Positions 1 through 4,781 of a DNA stretch of 6,025 nucleotides are shown in pieces. Source of the stretch: an uncultured Lachnospiraceae bacterium (lineage in GTDB: Bacteria > Bacillota > Clostridia > Lachnospirales > Lachnospiraceae); the NCBI GenBank assembly GCA_910586715.1, contig CAJUJG010000095.1:1-6025 (forward strand), read 5' to 3'. The notes below the pieces were generated by a model. That model saw only the letters and a program-made list of their open reading frames with translations. It made no database searches and had not been told where the DNA came from. Position 1 is the first letter of the stretch. Each line of letters opens with the position of its first letter. The translations under genes were made by a program, and so were the position numbers.

Positions 1-55
1 TGCCGCGGCAAAATTCCGTTTCACCGCCTGTTTTTAGTTTCCATATTCAGTTGTT
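1..55 (-). repeat. Flagellin leader copy (third), probably belonging to a flagellin gene off the left edge
   Basis: These 55 bases are identical to 1683-1737, the leader of the flagellin gene at 87-1619, and are in the same orientation. The copy includes the GGA-loop hairpin (here 5-27). Identity stops at 56, right after the region downstream of the flagellin stop codon. On the minus strand this leader lies about 30 nt beyond that stop and reads out of the window, so the simplest reading is that another tandem flagellin begins just to the left. The CGGATATTATA element found before the other two leaders is absent here, and I see no terminator hairpin between 56 and 86, so read-through from the upstream flagellin is plausible. 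The downstream gene itself is not visible. Confidence 0.8.
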
Positions 56-86
56 AAATAAATACCAATCTTATTCTCAGAAAATC

Positions 87-1619
87 TTATCCCAAGATTG
101 AAAGTACGCCCTGGTTTGACTGGTTCGACTGCGCGAGCATCGACTGACCTGCCTGTGAGAGGATATTGTTGTTTGAATATGTCACCATCTCAGACGCCAT
201 ATCCGTATCGCGGATTGCGGACTCTGCGGCTGTTGTGTTCTCAACAATGTTATCCAAATTCTTAATTGTGTGCTCTAAGCGGTTCTGTACTGCACCAAGT
301 GCGGAACGCTGTGTTGATACTTTCTTGATTGCCGCGCTGATGGTATCAATCGCATTTGTAGCATTATTTCCGTTATTTCCGTCCACTTTCAGTCCGTTGA
401 CGCCAAGCCCCTTTGCGCTCATCGCATCAATGTTGATGTTGATTTTGTTGTTCAGTGTGCCGTCCGCTCCGACATGGAAGCTCATCTTCAGCGCCGCAGT
501 CTGGTCCTGATTTGCCGCAATCATGCCATCTGTATCATCTGTTATTGCTTTAAACGCGTCACTTCCAATCACATACTTGTTGCCAAGTGCGTCATATACG
601 CTTGGCGCATCTGCCCTTGCCGTCGCCTTATCGTCAGCGCCCGAAAAATACTTTTGCAAAGCGTTTTCAGCAATCCGGTTACCGTCCTTATCATAGAGTG
701 CAAAACGCTCACCCTTAACAGCAGCTGCCTTTACTGTATATTTTGATGCCGTAATGTTCGCTGTGGTCTGACCGGGAACAATCGCTGCAGCCGTATGACC
801 TGTGACTGTCATCGCGGCAACTTGTTTTCCATCCGCTGTTTTAATAATAAACTTTCCGTTTGTCGTATCAGCTGGATCTTTAACAACATCAAACATTGCA
901 TTTGCGTCACTGCCGTTTAAGGTAAGGACTGCCACATTATCAGCAGCTGCCGAGCTTTTACCTGTTGTTACGGAAATTGTCACACCCTGGTCACGTACCG
1001 CCTTTGCCAGCGCATTTTGGTATGTTGACGACACCGTAGCGCCTGTAAAATCAACTGCAAGAGACAGATTTGTAGCCGCATCCGTCATAGCTGCCCCGCC
1101 GTTAATTGATGCCGCTCCTTTCATGGCTTCGCCGCCCAATGCTGTAGCCGCATCTTCCGTAAGCGTCTTATAAGCAAACGAATACCCCTTAACCGCCTGC
1201 CTGTCACCCTTTAACAAATAGGTCTCATTAAATTTTGTCGTCTCCGCTACACGGTCGATTTCCTGTGAGAGCTGGTCAATTTCATCCTGGATATAAGAAC
1301 GGTCATCCGATGAGTTTGTGCCGTTTGCCGACTGCACTGCAAGCTCATTCATTCTCTGCAGCATATCGTGGATTTCCGTAAGGGCGCCCTCTGCCGTCTG
1401 TACACTACTGATGCCGTCTTCTGCGTTTGAAGACGCCTGTGTAAGACCTCTTACCTGTTTTCTCATTTTCTCAGAGATTGCAAGCCCTGCCGCGTTATCC
1501 GCCGCACGGTTAATCTTGTAGCCTGAAGAAAGCTTTTCTGTTGATTTGGAAAGTGTGCCCTGGGTGATTCCCAAGAATCTGTTTGAATTCATTGCCTGTA
1601 GATTGTGCTGTACTACCAT
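87..1619 (-). CDS. fliC: Flagellin, copy 1 (510 aa)
   Basis: This is the filament subunit exported by the flagellar type III apparatus and polymerised outside the cell. The start is the ATG at 1619 because it opens the canonical MVVQHNLQAMNSNR terminus and lies 6 nt after AAGGAGGT. An in-frame ATG 18 codons upstream (1673) has no ribosome site and lies in the leader. Residues 1 to about 140 form the conserved N-terminal D0/D1 coiled-coil region, including LQRMNELAVQ around residues 87-96, the segment that corresponds to the TLR5-contact region in known flagellins. Residues from about 423 to the end form the C-terminal D1/D0 region, ending NQGVLSILG. The middle is an Ala/Thr/Asp-rich variable domain that still shares long blocks with copy 2. 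Compared with copy 2, six conserved-domain positions carry Ser where copy 2 has Ala (64, 97, 103, 488, 498, 501). The gene is intact, and it is probably co-transcribed with or downstream of copy 2 and csrA. Confidence 0.97.
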   Translation of the reverse strand: MVVQHNLQAMNSNRFLGITQGTLSKSTEKLSSGYKINRAADNAAGLAISEKMRKQVRGLTQASSNAEDGISSVQTAEGALTEIHDMLQRMNELAVQSANGTNSSDDRSYIQDEIDQLSQEIDRVAETTKFNETYLLKGDRQAVKGYSFAYKTLTEDAATALGGEAMKGAASINGGAAMTDAATNLSLAVDFTGATVSSTYQNALAKAVRDQGVTISVTTGKSSAAADNVAVLTLNGSDANAMFDVVKDPADTTNGKFIIKTADGKQVAAMTVTGHTAAAIVPGQTTANITASKYTVKAAAVKGERFALYDKDGNRIAENALQKYFSGADDKATARADAPSVYDALGNKYVIGSDAFKAITDDTDGMIAANQDQTAALKMSFHVGADGTLNNKININIDAMSAKGLGVNGLKVDGNNGNNATNAIDTISAAIKKVSTQRSALGAVQNRLEHTIKNLDNIVENTTAAESAIRDTDMASEMVTYSNNNILSQAGQSMLAQSNQSNQGVLSILG

Positions 1620-1625
1620 ACTGTT

Positions 1626-1635
1626 ACCTCCTTGT
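1626..1635 (-). promoter_or_regulatory. Shine-Dalgarno of flagellin copy 1, overlapping a probable CsrA site
   Basis: On the minus strand this reads ACAAGGAGGT, 6 nt before the ATG at 1619. It is a near-perfect ribosome site. It also matches the ACARGGAUGU core of the selected CsrA consensus at 9 of 10 positions. CsrA bound here would block ribosome access, as it does at the Bacillus hag leader. The motif is seen directly; the binding is inferred. Confidence 0.8.
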
Positions 1636-1682
1636 GTTAACCAAATGCCCTTATATGGTTTTATAAGCTGCATTCAATTTGC

Positions 1683-1737
1683 TGCCGCGGCAAAATTCCG
1701 TTTCACCGCCTGTTTTTAGTTTCCATATTCAGTTGTT
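1683..1737 (-). repeat. Leader repeat of flagellin copy 1, identical to 1-55
   Basis: This 55-nt direct repeat is shared exactly with 1-55, about 1.68 kb away, and the spacing equals one flagellin gene unit. A diverged version lies at 3493-3530 before copy 2. The perfect identity suggests recent duplication or gene conversion of a flagellin unit together with its control leader. Confidence 0.9.
1687..1709 (-). promoter_or_regulatory. GGA-loop RNA hairpin in the leader of flagellin copy 1 (probable CsrA binding site)
   Basis: In the minus-strand transcript, 1709-1701 (GCGGUGAAA) pairs with 1695-1687 (UUUUGCCGC). This gives a nine-pair stem with two G-U wobbles and the five-base loop CGGAA. 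A GGA displayed in a hairpin loop is the standard CsrA/RsmA recognition element. A second GGA sits in the Shine-Dalgarno about 66 nt downstream, so a CsrA dimer could bridge the two. The stem is conserved with sequence change before copy 2 (G-U replaced by G-C at the closing of the GC clamp), which supports RNA function. Confidence 0.75.
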
Positions 1738-1738
1738 C

Positions 1739-1749
1739 TATAATATCCG
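1739..1749 (-). other. Conserved CGGATATTATA element upstream of flagellin copy 1 leader
   Basis: The 11-mer CGGATATTATA is identical at 3548-3558 before copy 2, and lies 28-29 nt upstream of the GGA hairpin in both. It resembles a sigma-D minus-10 (CCGATAT with one mismatch) or an AT-rich sigma-A minus-10, but I find no matching minus-35 at the expected distance in either copy. It could be a weak promoter, part of the leader RNA (it also contains GGA), or simple duplication. The role is unassigned. Confidence 0.35.
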
Positions 1750-1827
1750 CCGGCATATTGGTTCTGCCTCCGGTTATTACCTGTCATAGCCGCTTTACAG
1801 AAGCGTTTCCATGTTTTGGGGAAATCT

Positions 1828-1851
1828 GCGGACCGGATTCTTCCGGTCCGC
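1828..1851 (-). terminator. Strong hairpin downstream of flagellin copy 2
   Basis: A perfect 10-bp inverted repeat, GCGGACCGGA with TCCGGTCCGC, is separated by a 4-nt loop and begins 56 nt after the copy 2 stop codon. The stem is GC-rich and very stable. On the minus strand it is followed by AGATTTCC, not a clear run of T, so it may be a weak or partial terminator, or a stem that protects the 3' end of the flagellin mRNA while allowing some read-through into copy 1. Confidence 0.55.
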
Positions 1852-1907
1852 TCCCGGCTGTTGTTTGGTGCCATCTGCGTAAATACCGCCCTGGCTTTAC
1901 CCTTTTG

Positions 1908-3422
1908 TTATCCTAAGAGTGAAAGCACTCCCTGATTTGCCTGGTTTGCCTGCGCAAGCATAGACTGACCTGCCTGTGCAAGAATGTTATTGTTCGAGTA
2001 TGTCACCATCTCGGATGCCATATCCGTATCACGGATTGCCGACTCCGCGGCAGTCGTGTTCTCCACGATATTATCCAGGTTCTTGATTGTGTGCTCTAAG
2101 CGGTTTTGTATCGCACCAAGTGCGGAACGCTGAGTGGACACCTTCTTAATCGCCGCACTAATGGTATCAATTGCCTGTGTGGCATTATCACCATTTTTAC
2201 CGTCAACTTTGAGCCCGTTTACGCCAAGCCCCTTTGCGCTCATCGCATCAAGACTCACGTTAATTTTGTTATTTAATGTACCGTCCGCACCTACATGAAA
2301 GCTCATCTTTAACGCTGCTGTCTGGTCTTTGTTTGCCGCGATTGCATTCACGATTTGATTAAACGCATCGCTTCCAATGACATATTTGTTGCCAAGAGCA
2401 TCGTATACGCTTGGCGCATCCGCCCTTGCAGTTGCCGCTTCCGCAGTTCCGGCAGTGTTTTTAGCGCCTGAGAAATACTTCCCAAGTGCATTCTCTGCAA
2501 TCCGGTTGCCATCTTTGTCGTAAAGGGCAAACTTCTCACCCTTAACGCCTGCTGCCGTAGCCTTATCGGAAGTGATATTGGCAGTCGTCGTTCCTGCAAT
2601 AACATTGTTTGCAGCAAGATAATTGGCTACTGTCAGCGTTGCAACGGTATCACCGTTTGCCGTCTTGATGTCAAACATATTTCCTGCTGTATTGGCTGCA
2701 TCTGCGGATTTCACAACATCAAATGTCGCATTTGCATCGCTTCCGTTTAACGTAAGAACCGGAACATTGGCTCCTGTACTGCCTGTTGTTACAGTGACTG
2801 TTACACCCTGGTCCCGCAATGCCTTTGCAAGTGCATTTTGGTATGTTGACGACACCGTGGTCGCGCTAAAATCATATGTTACCTTGATGCCCGTTGCGGC
2901 GTCTGTCGCTTCTTTAACAGTCGCATTCACTGCCAGTTCATCATCCGTGCCTGCAGTACCTGTAAGCGTCTTATAAGCGAATGAGTAGCCTTTAACCGCC
3001 TGCCTGTCGCCCTTAAGCAAATAGGTTTCATTGAATTTTGTCGTTTCCGCTACACGGTCGATTTCCTGGGAAAGCTGGTCTATTTCGTCCTGTATATAGG
3101 AACGGTCATCCGACGCATTTGTGCCATTTGCCGCCTGCACTGCAAGCTCGTTCATTCTCTGCAGCATATCGTGTATCTCTGTAAGCGCGCCTTCCGCCGT
3201 CTGCACGGAGCTGATGCCGTCTTCCGCGTTTGCGGATGCCTGCGTAAGTCCTCTTACCTGTTTTCTCATTTTTTCTGAGATTGCAAGCCCTGCCGCATTA
3301 TCTGCCGCACGGTTAATTCTGTAACCTGAGGAAAGCTTCTCTGTTGACTTTTGCAATGTTCCCGTTGTAATGCCCAAAAGTCTGTTTGAATTCATTGCCT
3401 GTAAATTGTGCTGTACTACCAT
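1908..3422 (-). CDS. fliC: Flagellin, copy 2 (504 aa)
   Basis: This is the filament subunit of the flagellum, a paralogue of the flagellin at 87-1619. The ATG at 3422 opens MVVQHNLQAMNSNR and follows TGGAGGT by 8 nt. The N-terminal D0/D1 domain (about residues 1-140) and C-terminal D1/D0 domain (about 417-504, ending NQGVLSLLG) are nearly identical to copy 1. The central domain differs in parts by insertions and substitutions but keeps shared blocks such as VSSTYQNALAKA, VLTLNGSDANA and FALYDKDGNRIAENAL. Alanine occupies the six positions where copy 1 has serine. It lies directly downstream of csrA with a leader of about 195 nt containing a GGA hairpin. The gene is intact. Whether both paralogues enter one filament, or are used differently, cannot be read from sequence. 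Confidence 0.97.
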   Translation of the reverse strand: MVVQHNLQAMNSNRLLGITTGTLQKSTEKLSSGYRINRAADNAAGLAISEKMRKQVRGLTQASANAEDGISSVQTAEGALTEIHDMLQRMNELAVQAANGTNASDDRSYIQDEIDQLSQEIDRVAETTKFNETYLLKGDRQAVKGYSFAYKTLTGTAGTDDELAVNATVKEATDAATGIKVTYDFSATTVSSTYQNALAKALRDQGVTVTVTTGSTGANVPVLTLNGSDANATFDVVKSADAANTAGNMFDIKTANGDTVATLTVANYLAANNVIAGTTTANITSDKATAAGVKGEKFALYDKDGNRIAENALGKYFSGAKNTAGTAEAATARADAPSVYDALGNKYVIGSDAFNQIVNAIAANKDQTAALKMSFHVGADGTLNNKINVSLDAMSAKGLGVNGLKVDGKNGDNATQAIDTISAAIKKVSTQRSALGAIQNRLEHTIKNLDNIVENTTAAESAIRDTDMASEMVTYSNNNILAQAGQSMLAQANQANQGVLSLLG

Positions 3423-3430
3423 AATAATCT

Positions 3431-3440
3431 ACCTCCATGT
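3431..3440 (-). promoter_or_regulatory. Shine-Dalgarno of flagellin copy 2, overlapping a probable CsrA site
   Basis: The minus strand reads ACATGGAGGT, 8 nt before the ATG at 3422, embedded in the block GTTAACACANGGAGGTA that is shared with copy 1. It matches 8 of 10 positions of the ACARGGAUGU CsrA core. The shared block in otherwise diverged leaders suggests selection on this site beyond simple ribosome binding. Confidence 0.75.
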
Positions 3441-3496
3441 GTTAACTAAATCTGACGCATTTCCCACTGAAATGTACCAGTATTCAATTTACTGTC

Positions 3497-3519
3497 GCGG
3501 CAAATATCCGTTTCGCCGC
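3497..3519 (-). promoter_or_regulatory. GGA-loop RNA hairpin in the leader of flagellin copy 2 (probable CsrA binding site)
   Basis: In the minus-strand transcript, 3519-3512 (GCGGCGAA) pairs with 3504-3497 (UUUGCCGC, closed by one G-U). This leaves the loop ACGGAUA with GGA exposed. It corresponds in position and structure to the hairpin before copy 1 (1687-1709) and in the leader copy at 5-27. A further GGA lies just upstream (AAGGAACG, around 3522-3529) and one in the Shine-Dalgarno, so several CsrA contacts are possible. Confidence 0.75.
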
Positions 3520-3547
3520 CTCGTTCCTTATTCAATTTTTTTGCTTT

Positions 3548-3558
3548 TATAATATCCG
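3548..3558 (-). other. Conserved CGGATATTATA element upstream of flagellin copy 2 leader
   Basis: This is the same 11-mer as 1739-1749, at a constant distance from the hairpin. The stretch between it and the csrA stop (3559-3618) holds a second shared word, GGTAATAACCGG (3604-3615, matching 1770-1781), but the spacing between the two words differs by about 25 nt between paralogues. I could not find a partner minus-35 box, so promoter function is doubtful. Confidence 0.35.
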
Positions 3559-3618
3559 ACAGCGGACAGCCTCATGCGCACGCGGACATGACCATGCCCT
3601 TTGCCGGTTATTACCGTC

Positions 3619-3801
3619 TTAATCATTTCTTTTTGTCATTTCTTTTTGTCTTTTCTCTATCGCGCGTCCCCTTGCGATATTGACCTCCTGGGGTGCATCA
3701 ATCATAATGTGCGCCTGATTATTAATGCCTCCCAAAAATGTAATCTTAACGTCCTTCCCTACCATGATAAATTCATTTCTTTGTACTGATAATCTAAGCA
3801 T
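3619..3801 (-). CDS. csrA: CsrA, post-transcriptional regulator (60 aa)
   Basis: CsrA is a small dimeric RNA-binding protein that binds GGA motifs in mRNA leaders; in Bacillus it represses flagellin (hag) translation and is antagonised by FliW. The product begins MLRLSVQRNEFIMVG, matching the family opening (ML.L.R..GE.IMIG), continues with a beta-rich core (VKITFLG, QAHIMIDAP) and reaches EVNIARGRAIEKR. Leu4 and Arg44, both central to RNA contact in known CsrA proteins, are present. The residue after Arg44 is Gly where most relatives have Glu. Length is typical. The start is supported by AAGGAG at 3810-3815, 8 nt before the ATG. The gene is immediately upstream of the flagellin whose leader carries CsrA-type sites, which supports the assignment strongly. 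The usual upstream partner fliW is absent; the next gene is a recombinase on the opposite strand. Confidence 0.95.
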   Translation of the reverse strand: MLRLSVQRNEFIMVGKDVKITFLGGINNQAHIMIDAPQEVNIARGRAIEKRQKEMTKRND

Positions 3802-3827
3802 TGTCCCAACTCCTTCTAACCTGTGAA

Positions 3828-3838
3828 CCGTCCTGTAC
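3828..3838 (-). promoter_or_regulatory. Possible CsrA autoregulatory site in the csrA leader
   Basis: The minus strand reads GTACAGGACGG, which resembles the CsrA consensus RUACARGGAUGU with one base missing. It lies 27-37 nt upstream of the csrA ATG and is followed by the GGA of the Shine-Dalgarno (3810-3815). Negative autoregulation of csrA is known in other bacteria; here it is only suggested by the motif. The rest of 3839-3920 holds an imperfect inverted repeat (3851-3859 with 3869-3877, one G-T mismatch) without a T tract, and no convincing promoter. Confidence 0.4.
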
Positions 3839-3920
3839 TCCTTGTCAGTTCTGAGAACCCCAAAACCTGGTTTTCAGATGCCGCCTTGCATTTTGAAGCT
3901 TTTAGAATTTGCTTGGGAAG

Positions 3921-3949
3921 GATGCAACTTTCTGCGTATTTTGTTGCAT
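3921..3949 (+). repeat. Left inverted recombination site of the invertible cassette
   Basis: This 29-nt sequence recurs in inverted orientation at 4795-4823 with 26 identities, including the unbroken 17-mer TGCGTATTTTGTTGCAT (3933-3949). The site is itself a partial palindrome with arms ATGCAAC (3922-3928) and GTTGCAT (3943-3949) around a central region, the layout of a tyrosine recombinase core site. The centre TGCGTAT (3933-3939) is identical in both sites and is not palindromic, so it gives the site a direction. The only differences fall in one arm, next to the centre. Confidence 0.85.
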
Positions 3950-4013
3950 TACAGACAGTTTTTAGTCATCCTTAAACATTGGAAGGAACAAAATACCAGA
4001 AAAGAGGGATATT

Positions 4014-4601
4014 ATGGGAACAACACAGCCTATCAGAGACAGGGAAGCATTAAGAAAATTCAAGGACTTTTATGTAACAGAAGCGCCGAATCCACGCAAC
4101 CACGCCATTATCATCATCGGTCTTAACACAGCGCTTAGAATTAACGACATCCTGCACCTGACCTACAGCGATGTATACAGCAATGGAAAAGTCCGGGAGC
4201 ATATCACTGTCATTGAAAAAAAGACCGGTAAAAAAAACCGGATTCTGCTAAATAAAGAGGTGCGCATAACATTAACAAAATATCATGCTGTTTTGAGAAA
4301 AACGAAGCTGTATAGAAATGGCAATCTTTTTCTTTTTCCAAGCCCACGCAGTGAAGGCATGCCGCTTTCACGCTTTCAGGCATACCGTATCATATGTATG
4401 GCGGCACATGCGGCAGGGCTCAGCGAACACGTAAGCTGTCATTCCATGCGCAAGACCTTCGGTTACCATGCCTGGAAACAGGGAACAGACCCTGTAATCA
4501 TTATGGAAATATTTAACCACTCATCTTTCCGTATTACGAAACGCTACTTATGCATTGAACAGGATGACAAGGATGATGTATTCCGAAATATAAGAATCTA
4601 G
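4014..4601 (+). CDS. Tyrosine recombinase, FimB/FimE-sized (195 aa), probable DNA invertase
   Basis: The enzyme cuts and rejoins DNA at paired core sites through a covalent phosphotyrosine. It has the full catalytic set in order: Arg42 (TALRINDIL), a beta-hairpin Lys near 70 (EKKTGKKNR), His143 and Arg146 (CHSMRKTFG), His169 (FNHSS) and Tyr178 (KRYLCIE). It is thus an intact, probably active enzyme. At 195 aa it is essentially a catalytic domain with a short lead-in and lacks the full N-terminal core-binding domain of XerC/XerD or phage integrases. That size is typical of FimB/FimE-type phase-variation recombinases. The ATG at 4014 follows GAGGG by 5 nt. The gene sits alone between two inverted sites, which points to inversion of its own segment. 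The start is likely but the promoter is not clear. Control of an additional, distant site cannot be excluded. Confidence 0.93.
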   Translation: MGTTQPIRDREALRKFKDFYVTEAPNPRNHAIIIIGLNTALRINDILHLTYSDVYSNGKVREHITVIEKKTGKKNRILLNKEVRITLTKYHAVLRKTKLYRNGNLFLFPSPRSEGMPLSRFQAYRIICMAAHAAGLSEHVSCHSMRKTFGYHAWKQGTDPVIIMEIFNHSSFRITKRYLCIEQDDKDDVFRNIRI

Positions 4602-4641
4602 CGCTGCCATATCATCAAACTGCAAAATCTACAGCCGCACT

Positions 4642-4671
4642 GCTATGACTTTTGTTTGTCATGGCTTTTTT
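4642..4671 (+). terminator. Rho-independent terminator of the recombinase gene
   Basis: GCTATGAC (4642-4649) pairs with GTCATGGC (4658-4665), with one G-U, across an 8-nt loop, and six T residues follow (4666-4671). It begins 40 nt after the recombinase stop. Its place between the recombinase and the sigma-D promoter would keep recombinase transcription from running into whatever that promoter drives in either orientation. Confidence 0.88.
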
Positions 4672-4704
4672 GCGTTATCTTTTCCTTAATCTTTTCACAC
4701 TTCA

Positions 4705-4730
4705 TTTTAAATTGTGCGAAAAATTTAAAA
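4705..4730. repeat. AT-rich inverted repeat upstream of the sigma-D promoter
   Basis: TTTTAAATT (4705-4713) and AATTTAAAA (4722-4730) form a perfect 9-bp inverted repeat with an 8-nt spacer, ending 16 nt before the promoter minus-35. The surroundings are rich in A and T tracts. It could be an UP-element-like stretch, a regulator site or chance in AT-rich DNA. Confidence 0.4.
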
Positions 4731-4746
4731 TATTTTCAAAATAAGA

Positions 4747-4774
4747 CTAAAGTTAAATACTTTTGTTCCGATAT
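4747..4774 (+). promoter_or_regulatory. Sigma-D (sigma-28) flagellar promoter inside the cassette
   Basis: CTAAA (4747-4751), a 16-nt spacer and CCGATAT (4768-4774) match the Bacillus sigma-D consensus CTAAA-N16-CCGATAT at every position. Transcription would start near 4781-4783 and run right. No flagellar gene lies in that direction in this window: it meets the 3' end of wecB on the opposite strand. The flagellin operon lies the other way, beyond the cassette, so this promoter would reach it only after inversion. Confidence 0.85.
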
Positions 4775-4781
4775 ATAAGAT

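Noticed and set aside
166..1521. Several plus-strand open frames (166-510, 474-746, 802-1173, 1318-1521)
   Set aside because: They are antisense to flagellin copy 1, have low-complexity translations with no family resemblance and lack ribosome sites; similar frames recur antisense to copy 2, as expected from the shared coding sequence.
1620..1673. N-terminal extension of flagellin copy 1 from the ATG at 1673
   Set aside because: It has no ribosome site, overlaps the leader, and is absent from copy 2; the ATG at 1619 has AAGGAGGT and gives the canonical flagellin N-terminus.
2348..3324. Open frames at 2348-2617 (minus), 2623-2976 and 3121-3324 (plus)
   Set aside because: They overlap flagellin copy 2 in other frames or on the other strand and show no independent coding signs.
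3370..3789. Plus-strand open frames over the flagellin leader and antisense to csrA
   Set aside because: They have no ribosome site and overlap clear csrA and leader RNA signals on the minus strand.
3851..3877. Imperfect inverted repeat between csrA and the left site as a terminator
   Set aside because: It lacks a T tract on either strand and has only moderate stem strength, so no function is assigned.
3875..3927. Minus-strand promoters for csrA in the present orientation (TTGCAT-N17-TAAAAG; CTAAA-N16-GCGGCAT)
   Set aside because: Each matches only about half of the minus-35 or minus-10 consensus; too weak to call, although basal csrA transcription from here cannot be excluded.
3842..4126. 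94-codon plus-strand frame crossing the left recombination site and the recombinase start
   Set aside because: It is out of frame with the recombinase, has no ribosome site, and its translation is not recognisable.
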